From positions 1-16,383 of the forward strand of contig DURG01000069.1 of assembly GCA_012837465.1 (NCBI GenBank): a stretch of DNA of 16,383 nt, read 5' to 3'. Below are positions 1 to 6,748 of the stretch, in pieces (position 1 is the stretch's first letter; the number at the start of each line of letters is the position of its first letter). The notes under the pieces were generated by a model. The model was not told the origin of the DNA, did no database searches, and saw nothing but the letters and a program-made list of their open reading frames with translations. The position numbers and the translations under genes are program-made. This DNA comes from Propionibacterium sp. GTDB lineage: Bacteria; Actinomycetota; Actinomycetes; Propionibacteriales; Propionibacteriaceae.

Positions 1-1529
1 ATAGTTGTAGCCATGCTACCCGCCGCGGCAGGCGGGCGACGCAGCCCCCAACTGAGGGCCACCAGAGTGACCGCGACGGCGGCCCAGCCCGGCCAGGCAC
101 CCATCCGGACCGGGAGCGTGAGGTTGTAGCGCAGCGGCACCGTCACGATGCGGTGGGCGGCCTCAAACTCAGCGGTGAGATCGTGCACCCTGCCCCTGGT
201 GTCGACAAGGCCGGTGAGTGAGTTGAGCGTCGACACGACAACTTCACGCCCCGTCTCCATCGCCCGCACCCGGTTGATCACCAGTTGCTGCGGCGGCTGG
301 AAGGTGCCGCCGTAGGTGTTGGTGTTGGACTGCGAGACGATGACCTCTCCCCCGCCGCGCACCGTGTCGTAGCTGGTGTCGTCGTAGGCGAGTTCGAAGC
401 AGATGATGGTGCCCACCTGCAGGTGCGGGTCGTCGGCGATGGGAGCGTCGACGACGCCGGGCCCCTCCCCCGGGATCGACTGGCGGCCGATCTGCTCCAG
501 GATCGGCAGGCGCGGCAGGAGCACCTCACGAAACGGGATCCACTCGCCGAAGGGCACGAGGTCACGCTTGTGGTAGATGTCGAGGGGCCCGCGCTCCGGG
601 TGCCACCAGAGGCTCGAGGTCTGCCGGGTGTCCGGCTCGGGTCCGTTCATGACGGCGCCCACGAAGACCGGCACTCCGGCCAACTGGGTCGAGCGCTCCA
701 CCATGGTCCGGGTCACCGGGTCGACGATGGGGTCGACGTCGGTGGCGTTCTCCGGCCACAGCACGAAGTCGACCTGCCGGCCCGAGGTGCGTGCCTCGGC
801 CAGCGCGAAGATCGTCTCGCTCATCGCGTTGTTGGTCACGGACCGGGCATAGGAGGCGGTGCCGTGTTCGTGGCGGTTCACGTTGGGTTGCACGACGGCG
901 ATGGTCACCGCCTGCTCGGGCTCCGCGTGGGGCGTGAGGTTCAGCAGGCCGCCCACCACGAACACGGCGAGGACCCCTGCCAGGATGCGGAGGCGCCGCT
1001 CGGCGTCGACCACCGCGTACAGCAGCGAGTTGGCGACGGCGGCCACCAGGTAGGAGACGCCCGTCACCCCGATGAAGGCCAGCCAGCCGTTGAGCGGCAT
1101 GTCGATGGCGGTGAAGCCCAACCTGGTCCAGGAGAAGCCACCGAACGGGATCCTCCCGGACGCGAACTCCATCGCCACCCACGCGGCGGGCACCAGCAGT
1201 GGCCAGAACCGCAGCCGCACGAGGCGCGAGATGACGAGCCCCAGGAGCCCCCACCAGAGCGAGAGGAACGTCACCAGCGCGATGCCGACGGGCACTCCCA
1301 GCACGGAGACCCAGGAGACCGTGAGTGTGTTCATGGCCAGCCCGATGAGGTAGCCGTAGCCGAACGCGGGGCCGGGTCGACGCTCCACCATCAGCCACGT
1401 CATGGCGGCGACGCCCGCCAGCGTGGCGGGCCACACGCCCATGGGCGCCTGCCCGGCGCCGATGAGCAGGCCGGTGCCCACCGCCAGCAGGAGCGAGACG
1501 GCGACGGACGGCTGGGGTCGCAAGGTCAC
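1..1529 (-). CDS. lnt: Apolipoprotein N-acyltransferase, 3' end cut by window edge
   Basis: Transfers an acyl chain from phospholipid to the N-terminal cysteine of lipoproteins at the outer face of the cytoplasmic membrane, the last step of lipoprotein maturation. I translated the minus strand by hand: at least 509 residues in an open frame, with hydrophobic segments in the first half followed by a nitrilase-like domain. The catalytic triad is present: Glu260 in WPENATDVDP, Lys321 in YHKRDLVPFGE and Cys377 in IICFE, with spacing like that of E. coli Lnt (267/335/387). A last hydrophobic stretch lies near residues 477-494, so only a short tail can be missing. The GTG start at 1529 is chosen because an in-frame TAG lies four codons upstream. 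A TAGGCT -10 box ends 6 bases before this GTG, so the mRNA may be leaderless; a GGAGGG at 1542-1547 is 12 bases away, rather far for a ribosome site. It diverges from the exonuclease gene. Confidence 0.93.
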   Translation of the reverse strand, partial: MTLRPQPSVAVSLLLAVGTGLLIGAGQAPMGVWPATLAGVAAMTWLMVERRPGPAFGYGYLIGLAMNTLTVSWVSVLGVPVGIALVTFLSLWWGLLGLVISRLVRLRFWPLLVPAAWVAMEFASGRIPFGGFSWTRLGFTAIDMPLNGWLAFIGVTGVSYLVAAVANSLLYAVVDAERRLRILAGVLAVFVVGGLLNLTPHAEPEQAVTIAVVQPNVNRHEHGTASYARSVTNNAMSETIFALAEARTSGRQVDFVLWPENATDVDPIVDPVTRTMVERSTQLAGVPVFVGAVMNGPEPDTRQTSSLWWHPERGPLDIYHKRDLVPFGEWIPFREVLLPRLPILEQIGRQSIPGEGPGVVDAPIADDPHLQVGTIICFELAYDDTSYDTVRGGGEVIVSQSNTNTYGGTFQPPQQLVINRVRAMETGREVVVSTLNSLTGLVDTRGRVHDLTAEFEAAHRIVTVPLRYNLTLPVRMGAWPGWAAVAVTLVALSWGLRRPPAAAGSMATT

Positions 1530-1535
1530 GCGCAG

Positions 1536-1545
1536 AGCCTACCCT
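1536..1545. promoter_or_regulatory. Symmetrical -10 element for lnt (-) and exonuclease (+)
   Basis: AGCCTACCCT fits ANNNTANNNT. Read on the minus strand it gives TAGGCT (1541 to 1536), ending 6 bases before the lnt GTG. Read on the plus strand it gives TACCCT (1540-1545), about 37 bases before the exonuclease GTG. Both boxes use the same TA step at 1540-1541. No convincing -35 was seen on either side. The role as a two-way promoter is inferred from the pattern. Confidence 0.5.
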
Positions 1546-1581
1546 CCGTCCGGTGTCGCTCCCATGTGCCACCATGGCCCG

Positions 1582-2475
1582 GTGAGCACCCTGATGGCCT
1601 TCGACACCTCGTACCTCTACTTCCGTGCCTTCTTCGGCGTCCCGTCGAGCTTCCGCTCCCCCGATGGACGCCCCGTCAACGCGGTGCGTGGCACGCTCGA
1701 CTTCATCTCGCGGCTGGTCGCGCAGTACGAGCCCGACGAACTGGCCTGCGCCTGGGACGACGACTGGCGCCCGCAGTGGCGCGTCGACCTCGTCCCGTCC
1801 TACAAGGCCCACCGCCTCGTCACCGTCGATGGCGTTGAGGTCGAGGACGTCGACGACGACCTCACCGTCCAGGTGCCCCTCATCCGTGCGGCGATCGAGG
1901 CCAGCGGGATCCCCATCATCGGCGCCGCCGAGCACGAGGCCGACGACGTCCTCGGCTCCCTCGCCCGCCAGCATGACGGCCGCAGCCTCATCGTCACCGG
2001 TGACCGCGACCTGTTCCAACTGGTCGGGGAGCACACTTCGATCGTCTACGTCGCCCGCGGCGTCGCGAAGCACGAACTGGTCACGCCGGAGGTGCTGTCG
2101 GCCAAGTACGGCCTCAGCGGCGACCGCTACGTCGACTTCGCCGTGCTGCGCGGGGATCCGTCGGACGGGCTGCCCGGCGTCAAGGGCATCGGCGACAAGG
2201 GGGCCGCGTCGCTGGTCGACGCCTACCCCAGCCTCGAGGCGATGGTGGAGGCCGCCGTCGACAAGGACTCGGGCATGTCGCCGGCGATGCGCGCCAAGCT
2301 CCTGGCCGACGTCGACTACCTGGCCAAGGCCCGCGAGGTGGTCGCCGCCGTCGACACCCTCGACCTCCCGGCCCTGAAACGCAAGCCGGTGGACGCGGAA
2401 CGGGCGGCCGCGCTCGCCGAGGAACTGGGACTGGGTGGGTCGATGGCCCGGCTGGTGTCAGCGCTCGGTGTGTAG
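1582..2475 (+). CDS. 5'-3' exonuclease (PolI N-terminal domain / FEN-like)
   Basis: Stand-alone 5'-nuclease related to the N-terminal domain of DNA polymerase I, expected to remove RNA primers or 5' flaps with two bound divalent metals. The 297-residue product shows the expected metal-binding acidic motifs in order: Asp8 in AFDTSYLYFRAFFG, the DDDW region, SYKAHR, HEADDVLGSLA, VTGDRDLFQLV, and GDPSDGLPGVKGIGDKGA, which is the helix-three-turn-helix DNA-binding segment. There is no polymerase domain. GTG 1582 is chosen because the distance to the first motif matches actinobacterial homologues as I remember them. ATG 1594 and ATG 1564 are in-frame alternatives, and none has a clear ribosome site. 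The 3' end overlaps the metW 3' end on the other strand by 18 bases. Confidence 0.88.
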   Translation: MSTLMAFDTSYLYFRAFFGVPSSFRSPDGRPVNAVRGTLDFISRLVAQYEPDELACAWDDDWRPQWRVDLVPSYKAHRLVTVDGVEVEDVDDDLTVQVPLIRAAIEASGIPIIGAAEHEADDVLGSLARQHDGRSLIVTGDRDLFQLVGEHTSIVYVARGVAKHELVTPEVLSAKYGLSGDRYVDFAVLRGDPSDGLPGVKGIGDKGAASLVDAYPSLEAMVEAAVDKDSGMSPAMRAKLLADVDYLAKAREVVAAVDTLDLPALKRKPVDAERAAALAEELGLGGSMARLVSALGV

Positions 2476-3063
2476 CAGATAGAGCGACGAACTCGCCGCG
2501 AGGTTCGCCGCGAAGTTGCCGAGCCGGTGCGGGTGCCCGTCGGCGTCCAGCGGGATGCGCCGCTCGACGACCATGCCGAGCATCGCGAACAGCGGCTCGA
2601 GGTCCGGCAGCGAGGTGTGGTGCAGGTTGGGCGTGTCGTACCAGCGGTACGGCAGGTCCTTCGACATGGGCATGCGGCCGCGCAGCAGCCTGAACCGGTT
2701 GCGCCAGTGCGCGAAGTTCGGCATCGAGACCACGGAGTGCAGCGCGATGCGGCCCATCTCCGTGAGCACCGCTCGCGGCTTGTGGACGGTCTGCAGCGTG
2801 CGCGACAGCACGACGAAGTCGTAGGAGTCGTCGGCGAACTCCCCCAGTTGCGTGTCCAGATCCAGTTCGATCACGTCGACGCCGCGTCGCAGGCACGCCA
2901 GCACGCGCTCCGGGTCCACGTCGACGCCGGTTCCGGTGCAGCCCTTGCCCTGCAGCAGCGCCATCAGGTCGCCGTTGCCGCAGCCCAGGTCGAGCACGCG
3001 GCTGCCTGCGGGGATCAGGGAGGCGATCAACGCGAGGTCGGGGCGGAAGCGTTCCACGGTCAT
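2458..3063 (-). CDS. metW: Methionine biosynthesis protein MetW (SAM-dependent methyltransferase fold)
   Basis: Class I methyltransferase-fold protein of 201 residues, the usual partner of MetX. The SAM-binding motif I is VLDLGCGNGDLMALL (from residue 23), followed by the acidic GVDVDPE motif. MetW-typical segments such as SMPNFAHWRNR, GRMPMSKDLPYRWYDTPNLHH and TSLPDLEPLF are present. MetW is genetically linked with homoserine O-acetyltransferase and is thought to support MetX activity; its methyl acceptor, if any, is not established. ATG 3063 is taken as the start because it overlaps the metX stop as ATGA, and an upstream in-frame start would run into the metX coding end. Its 3' end overlaps the exonuclease gene on the plus strand. 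Confidence 0.9.
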   Translation of the reverse strand: MTVERFRPDLALIASLIPAGSRVLDLGCGNGDLMALLQGKGCTGTGVDVDPERVLACLRRGVDVIELDLDTQLGEFADDSYDFVVLSRTLQTVHKPRAVLTEMGRIALHSVVSMPNFAHWRNRFRLLRGRMPMSKDLPYRWYDTPNLHHTSLPDLEPLFAMLGMVVERRIPLDADGHPHRLGNFAANLAASSSLYLLHTER

Positions 3064-4190
3064 GCGATCTCCTCCGCCGCCTTGTCCAGGTACGCCCGGA
3101 CGGTGGCGTGGTAATCCGGCAGGTCCAGCAGGAAGGAGTCGTGGCCCCACGTGGATTGGATCTCACGGAATGAGGTCGGGATGCGTGCTTCCTCCAGGTG
3201 CCGCACGATGCGCCGGGTGTGCTCGGTGGAGAAGCGCCAGTCGCTGGTGAAGCTGACCAACAGGAACCGCACAGGGTCGGCCTTCAGCGTGTCCAGCGCC
3301 CGTGCATCGGCGAACGGGTCGAAGTAGTCCATGACGCGGGTGAGGTAGAGGTAGCTCAGGGCGTCGAAGCGGCTGAGGAAGCGCTCGCCCTGGTACTCGA
3401 GGTAGCTCTCGACGGCGAAGTCGATGCCGAAGTTGCCCGCCAGCTCGCCACGCTGGGCGCTGCGGCCGAACTTCTCCTGGAAGGCGTGTTCGGAGAGGTA
3501 GGTGATGTGCGCGAGCATCCGCGCGACGGACAGTCCCTTGCGGGGAGCCGTGCCGCGGGTGAGGAACTTGCCCTCGTTGAAGCCCGAATCGCGCATGATT
3601 GCCTGCCGGCCGACGGCGGAGAACGCGATGTTCTGCGCCGTGAGCCGCGAGGACGCCGCGAACACGAGCGCCCTGCCGAGGTCCTCCGGGTGGTCGAGCG
3701 CCCACTGCAGCACCTGCATGCCGCCGAGCGATCCACCCACTGCCGCTGCGAACTTCGTGATGCCCAGGTGGCGGGCCAGGCCCCGGTGCACCTCGACGAA
3801 GTCGGTCATGTCGAGCAGCGGGAAGTCCGTGCCGTAGGGCTCCCCCGTCGCCGGGTTGATGGATGCCGGGCCGGTGGTGCCCTGGCAGCCGCCCAGGATG
3901 TTGGAACACACCACGAACCAGGTGTCCGTGTCGATGGCCCTGCCGGGCCCGATGATGTTGTCCCACCAGCCCGGCCGGTCGTCGCCCGCGTGGTAGCCGG
4001 CAGCGTGCGCATCGCCGGTGAGGGCGTGGCAGATGTAGATGGCGTTGCTGCGCGCCTCGTTGAGCGTGCCGTAGGTCTCGTAGGCCACCTGGACCTCGGG
4101 CAGCACGATTCCGCTCCGGGTGGTCAGACCGTCGTCGAACAGGCGGACGGTCTGCGTCTCGACCACGCCCACGCTGCCTTCGGGAATCAC
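3060..4190 (-). CDS. metX: Homoserine O-acetyltransferase
   Basis: Acetylates L-homoserine from acetyl-CoA to give O-acetylhomoserine, the first committed step of methionine synthesis, in the cytoplasm. It is an alpha/beta-hydrolase fold protein of 376 residues. The triad is visible: Ser154 in GGSLGGMQ, Asp317 in SDWRFS and His350 in WGHDSFL. Other family signatures are YETYGTLN, CHALTGDAH, GWWDNIIGPG and SNILGGCQGTTGP. GTG 4190 is preferred because its N-terminus has the same length as in known MetX proteins. The frame stays open to a GTG at 4238, but that codon lies upstream of the likely -10 box, and no good ribosome site separates the choices. It is followed by metW with a 4-base ATGA overlap, so the two are translationally coupled. 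metY, the next enzyme, is nearby on the same strand but in a separate unit. Confidence 0.92.
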   Translation of the reverse strand: MIPEGSVGVVETQTVRLFDDGLTTRSGIVLPEVQVAYETYGTLNEARSNAIYICHALTGDAHAAGYHAGDDRPGWWDNIIGPGRAIDTDTWFVVCSNILGGCQGTTGPASINPATGEPYGTDFPLLDMTDFVEVHRGLARHLGITKFAAAVGGSLGGMQVLQWALDHPEDLGRALVFAASSRLTAQNIAFSAVGRQAIMRDSGFNEGKFLTRGTAPRKGLSVARMLAHITYLSEHAFQEKFGRSAQRGELAGNFGIDFAVESYLEYQGERFLSRFDALSYLYLTRVMDYFDPFADARALDTLKADPVRFLLVSFTSDWRFSTEHTRRIVRHLEEARIPTSFREIQSTWGHDSFLLDLPDYHATVRAYLDKAAEEIA

Positions 4191-4222
4191 TGCTCCATTG
4201 TTGCAGCATCGCTTGCCACCAA

Positions 4223-4232
4223 GGACTAGCCT
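4223..4232. promoter_or_regulatory. Imperfect symmetrical -10 element between metX (-) and a small gene (+)
   Basis: GGACTAGCCT matches ANNNTANNNT at all positions except the first. On the plus strand it gives TAGCCT (4227-4232), predicting a start of transcription near 4239 and a leader of about 23 bases with a strong ribosome site. On the minus strand it gives TAGTCC, lacking the final T, about 33 bases before the metX GTG at 4190. Promoter function is inferred, and the metX direction is the weaker one. Confidence 0.35.
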
Positions 4233-4251
4233 GTCCACAACGCATCACACC

Positions 4252-4257
4252 AGGAGG
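4252..4257 (+). promoter_or_regulatory. Ribosome binding site of the small acidic gene
   Basis: AGGAGG lies 4 bases before ATG 4262 and is the strongest Shine-Dalgarno sequence noticed in the window. It is the main reason to accept this short reading frame as a gene. Confidence 0.7.
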
Positions 4258-4261
4258 AAGC

Positions 4262-4429
4262 ATGTCTGAAGACTTCGTGCCCGGCCCGCAGGACGAGGCC
4301 GCCACCGAGGAAGAGCACGCCCACGCCGCCGACGAGGCGATTCCCGAGGAATCGGTCGAGAAGGCCAGGCGCCACCAGGAGACGTCCCCGGCCCAGGTGC
4401 CGGGCGACGAGCGCACGGAAGAGGACTGA
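4262..4429 (+). CDS. Small highly acidic protein of unknown function (55 aa)
   Basis: I do not recognise a family. The frame begins MSEDFVPGPQDEAATEEEHA and ends DERTEED. It holds 13 Glu and 5 Asp against 1 Lys and 3 Arg, has no Cys or Trp, a single Phe and few other large hydrophobic residues, so it is probably disordered and soluble. Support for it being real: a strong AGGAGG site 4 bases before the ATG, a -10-like TAGCCT at a fitting distance, and the fact that it exactly fills the space between metX and metY. It diverges from metX, and its TGA is immediately followed by the complement of the metY stop, with no base between. A link to methionine metabolism is only suggested by position. 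Confidence 0.7.
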   Translation: MSEDFVPGPQDEAATEEEHAHAADEAIPEESVEKARRHQETSPAQVPGDERTEED

Positions 4430-5710
4430 TTACAGCTGGTCCAGCGCCTGGGAGAGATCGGCGAGGATGTCGTCGATGTGCTCGATGCCGATCGACAGGC
4501 GCACCATTTCCGCGGGCACCCCGGCTGAGGCGAGTTCATCCTCGGTCAGCTGGGAGTGCGTCGTGGACGCGTTGTGGATGACCAGCGACTTCGCGTCGCC
4601 GATGTTGGCCAGGTGGCTGAACAACTCGAGCGATTCCACGAACCTCTGGCCTGCCTCGCGGCCGCCTGAGACGCCGAACGACACCAGCCCACCGAAGCCG
4701 TTCCTGAGGATGCGCTTCGCGACCTCGTGCGTGGGGCTCGACTCCAAGCCCGGGTAGTTGACCCATTCGACCTTGCCGTGGCCCTCAAGGAAGCGGGCCA
4801 CCTGCAGCGCATTGACGCTGTGGCGCTCCATGCGCAGGTGGAGGGTCTCAACGCCCTGCAGGATCAGGAACGAGTTGAACGGCGAGATCGTGGCGCCGGT
4901 GTTGCGGATCAGCACCGTGCGTGCACGGATGATGTAGGCGAGGTTGCCGACGGCCTCGGTCCACACGACGCCGTGGTAGGCCGGATCCGGCCCGGTGAGG
5001 CCCGGGAAGCGCCCTGCGTGGGCATTCCAGTCGAAGTTGCCCGAATCGATGATGGCACCACCGAGCGAGTTGCCGTGGCCGCCCAGATACTTGGTGAGCG
5101 AGTGCACCACCACGTCGACGCCGTGGTCGAACGCACGGGTCAGGTGCGGGGTGGGCACGGTGTTGTCGACGATGAACGGCAGGCCGAGGTCGTGCGCGGC
5201 GGCCGACCACGCGTCGAGGTCCACCACGTTGAGTGCAGGGTTGCCGACGGTCTCGCCGAAGACGAGCTTGGTCTTCTCGTCGACGTGCTGGGCCAACTCC
5301 TCCGGCTTGGCAGGATCCACGAAGCGGGCCTCGATGCCGAACTGCGCCAAGGTGTGGGCGAACAGCGCATAGGTGCCGCCGTAGAGCGTCGAGAGCGCGA
5401 CGATGTTGTCGCCGGCGTAGGTCAGGTTCAGCACCGCGTACGTGATGGCCGAGGCGCCGGAGGCCGTCACCAGCGCGCCGACGCCGCCCTCCAGCGCGGT
5501 GAGCCGCTCCTCGAGCACGCTCGAGGTGGGGTTCATGAGGCGCGAGTAGATGTTGCCGGGCTTGCGCAGCGCGAAGAGGTCCGCCGCGTGCTCCGTGTCG
5601 TCGAACACGTAGCTCGTCGTCTGGTAGATCGGGACGGCGCGCGAGTTGGTGGCCGGATCCGGGGTCTCCTGGCCGGCGTGGACGGCGAGGGTTTCGGGGC
5701 GGTACGACAT
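4430..5710 (-). CDS. metY: O-acetylhomoserine sulfhydrylase (aminocarboxypropyltransferase)
   Basis: PLP enzyme of the Cys/Met metabolism family that joins O-acetylhomoserine and sulfide to give homocysteine and acetate, in the cytoplasm. It has 426 residues, the normal length for MetY and longer than the ~380-400 of cystathionine synthases and lyases. The PLP lysine is Lys207 in HSLTKYLGGHGNS. Other family signatures are the N-terminal TLAVHAGQ, YSRLMNPT, GASAITYAVL and FIVDNTVPTPHL. ATG 5710 has a GAAGGAA ribosome site (5716-5722) 5 bases upstream. It uses the product of MetX, encoded about 0.5 kb away on the same strand; the 55-residue gene lies between them on the opposite strand. It follows mrpG after 39 bases and may have its own promoter there. 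O-acetylserine sulfhydrylase side activity is possible. Confidence 0.93.
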   Translation of the reverse strand: MSYRPETLAVHAGQETPDPATNSRAVPIYQTTSYVFDDTEHAADLFALRKPGNIYSRLMNPTSSVLEERLTALEGGVGALVTASGASAITYAVLNLTYAGDNIVALSTLYGGTYALFAHTLAQFGIEARFVDPAKPEELAQHVDEKTKLVFGETVGNPALNVVDLDAWSAAAHDLGLPFIVDNTVPTPHLTRAFDHGVDVVVHSLTKYLGGHGNSLGGAIIDSGNFDWNAHAGRFPGLTGPDPAYHGVVWTEAVGNLAYIIRARTVLIRNTGATISPFNSFLILQGVETLHLRMERHSVNALQVARFLEGHGKVEWVNYPGLESSPTHEVAKRILRNGFGGLVSFGVSGGREAGQRFVESLELFSHLANIGDAKSLVIHNASTTHSQLTEDELASAGVPAEMVRLSIGIEHIDDILADLSQALDQL

Positions 5711-5746
5711 ATCGGTTCCTTCAGTGGGTGGCGAACTCTTGTGCCG

Positions 5747-5752
5747 AACCTA
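5747..5752 (-). promoter_or_regulatory. metY: Candidate -10 box for metY, overlapping the mrpG stop
   Basis: TAGGTT read on the minus strand (5752 to 5747) fits TANNNT and includes the TAG stop codon of mrpG. Transcription starting about 7 bases on would give a leader near 30 bases that includes the GAAGGAA ribosome site. No clear -35 was seen, so this is tentative. Confidence 0.35.
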
Positions 5753-6139
5753 GTCGCCCACTCCCCCATCCGGATAGCGTCCCGTTTCGCGGTCAGCGGA
5801 CAAGTCGAGGTCGTTGGGCTTCGTGCGGGGGTCGAGGGGCGTGCCACCGAGGTACGTCGCGCGGGCCAGCACGTTGGTGGCCACCGACGAGACGATGACG
5901 AGGGCGCCGATGGTGGCCAGCGTCTTGAAGAGCAGCAGCCAGCTGAAGCCGTCGCGCAGCCAGTAGGCGATGAACACGCCCACGAGCAGCATGGGCAGCC
6001 CCAACGCGGTCGCCGGGCCCATGGCGTTGATCCGCGAGAGCGCGTCCCGCTGCCGCATGAGCGCCACGCCCACCACCACGGTCCACAGCGCTCCGCCGAC
6101 GACGAGGAAGGCGATCAGCAGTTCGACGAAAAATCCCAT
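5750..6139 (-). CDS. mrpG: Na+/H+ antiporter subunit MrpG
   Basis: Small membrane subunit of the Mrp cation/proton antiporter complex. It has 129 residues with three hydrophobic segments, at about 4-26, 44-60 and 68-88. The core is typical of MnhG/PhaG: GVALMRQRDALSRINAMGPA, followed by a conserved region ending VLARATYLGG. The C-terminal tail is polar and somewhat longer than in many homologues. It is the last gene of the mrp operon: its ATG follows the mrpF stop after one base. The next gene on the strand, metY, is 39 bases downstream, so read-through is possible. Confidence 0.88.
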   Translation of the reverse strand: MGFFVELLIAFLVVGGALWTVVVGVALMRQRDALSRINAMGPATALGLPMLLVGVFIAYWLRDGFSWLLLFKTLATIGALVIVSSVATNVLARATYLGGTPLDPRTKPNDLDLSADRETGRYPDGGVGD

Positions 6140-6140
6140 G

Positions 6141-6404
6141 TCAGCGCCGCCCCCTCGTGAGGATGCGCGACAGCGCGATCGTCGACAGGATGCCGATCAC
6201 GGCAGCGATCAGGACCAGGTCGATCGTGACCGCCGAGCGGTTGAGGTAGCCCTGGACGGCCAGGATGCCGACCCCGGAGAAGAACACCAGGTCGCCGACC
6301 AGCGCGCGCGTTGCCGCGTCGCGGGCCGTGACGATGCGCATCAGGCCCAGCAGGACGGCGAGGGCGAGCAGGCCCGTGGCCAGCCACAGTGAGGTCTCCA
6401 GCAT
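6141..6404 (-). CDS. mrpF: Na+/H+ antiporter subunit MrpF
   Basis: Small membrane subunit of the Mrp complex, 87 residues with three predicted membrane helices (about 4-22, 35-52 and 58-80). The polar stretch RIVTARDAATRALVGDLVF after the first helix is the conserved MrpF/MnhF signature. The start ATG shares one base with the mrpE stop (TGATG), and the stop is one base from the mrpG start. Length and order are normal for the family. Confidence 0.88.
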   Translation of the reverse strand: MLETSLWLATGLLALAVLLGLMRIVTARDAATRALVGDLVFFSGVGILAVQGYLNRSAVTIDLVLIAAVIGILSTIALSRILTRGRR

Positions 6405-6748
6405 CACGCCCCCTTCCTTCGGGTCACCTTGAGCAGCCGCGCCTCCATGTCGCGGAGCCCGGCGAGGACCTCGTCGCGATCCTCGCTGAAGATGGAGTGG
6501 ACGAACATCGAAGGGTTGGTGTCGTCGGTGCCGGCTGCGATGCCCAGCACGAGCGTGCCGGGGGTGATCGTGATCGACGAGGCCAGGGCGGCGATCTCCA
6601 GGTCGCTGCGGCACAGCGTCTCGAACTCGATGATCATCGGGTCCCGCCTGCGCTGCGGCAGGAAGGCGGCCGAGGCCACCTGGTAGCTGCCCTTGTTGAC
6701 CTCGACGATCATGAACCAGAGATATGAGATGGCGTGCAGGAGCCTCAC
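6404..6748 (-). CDS. mrpE: Na+/H+ antiporter subunit MrpE, short form lacking the N-terminal helices
   Basis: Subunit of the Mrp complex. The conserved second half is clear: a membrane-associated start (LLHAISYLWFMIVEVNKGS), then CRSDLEIAALASSITITPGT, which corresponds to the LITLTPGT signature of MrpE, then GLRDMEARLLKVTR. The protein is only 114 residues, whereas MrpE of Bacillus is about 158: the first two membrane helices of the usual family are absent. The start is GTG 6748, which overlaps the mrpD stop as GTGA. Any longer version would need a start inside mrpD in another frame. That frame does stay open upstream, but its translation is Arg/His/Pro-rich and does not look like membrane protein. 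Confidence 0.85.
   Translation of the reverse strand: MRLLHAISYLWFMIVEVNKGSYQVASAAFLPQRRRDPMIIEFETLCRSDLEIAALASSITITPGTLVLGIAAGTDDTNPSMFVHSIFSEDRDEVLAGLRDMEARLLKVTRRKGA

Noticed and set aside
1402..1581. Upstream extension of the exonuclease frame to ATG 1402
   Set aside because: It would run opposite the lnt start and through the shared -10 region, and the added residues have no counterpart in 5'-nucleases.
285..1838. A 517-codon plus-strand open frame opposite lnt
   Set aside because: It is antisense to the lnt catalytic domain, low in hydrophobic residues, and continues into the exonuclease gene in the wrong frame.
562..2073. A 503-codon minus-strand open frame across the lnt/exonuclease junction
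   Set aside because: It lies in a different frame from lnt, crosses the divergent promoter region and is Arg/Gly/His-rich without motifs.
4191..4261. SAM riboswitch before metX
   Set aside because: Only about 70 bases separate metX from the divergent small gene, and no SAM-type stem arrangement was seen. The 39 bases before metY are also too few.
4727..6160. A 477-codon plus-strand open frame opposite metY and mrpG
   Set aside because: It is antisense to two well-supported genes and has shadow-type composition.
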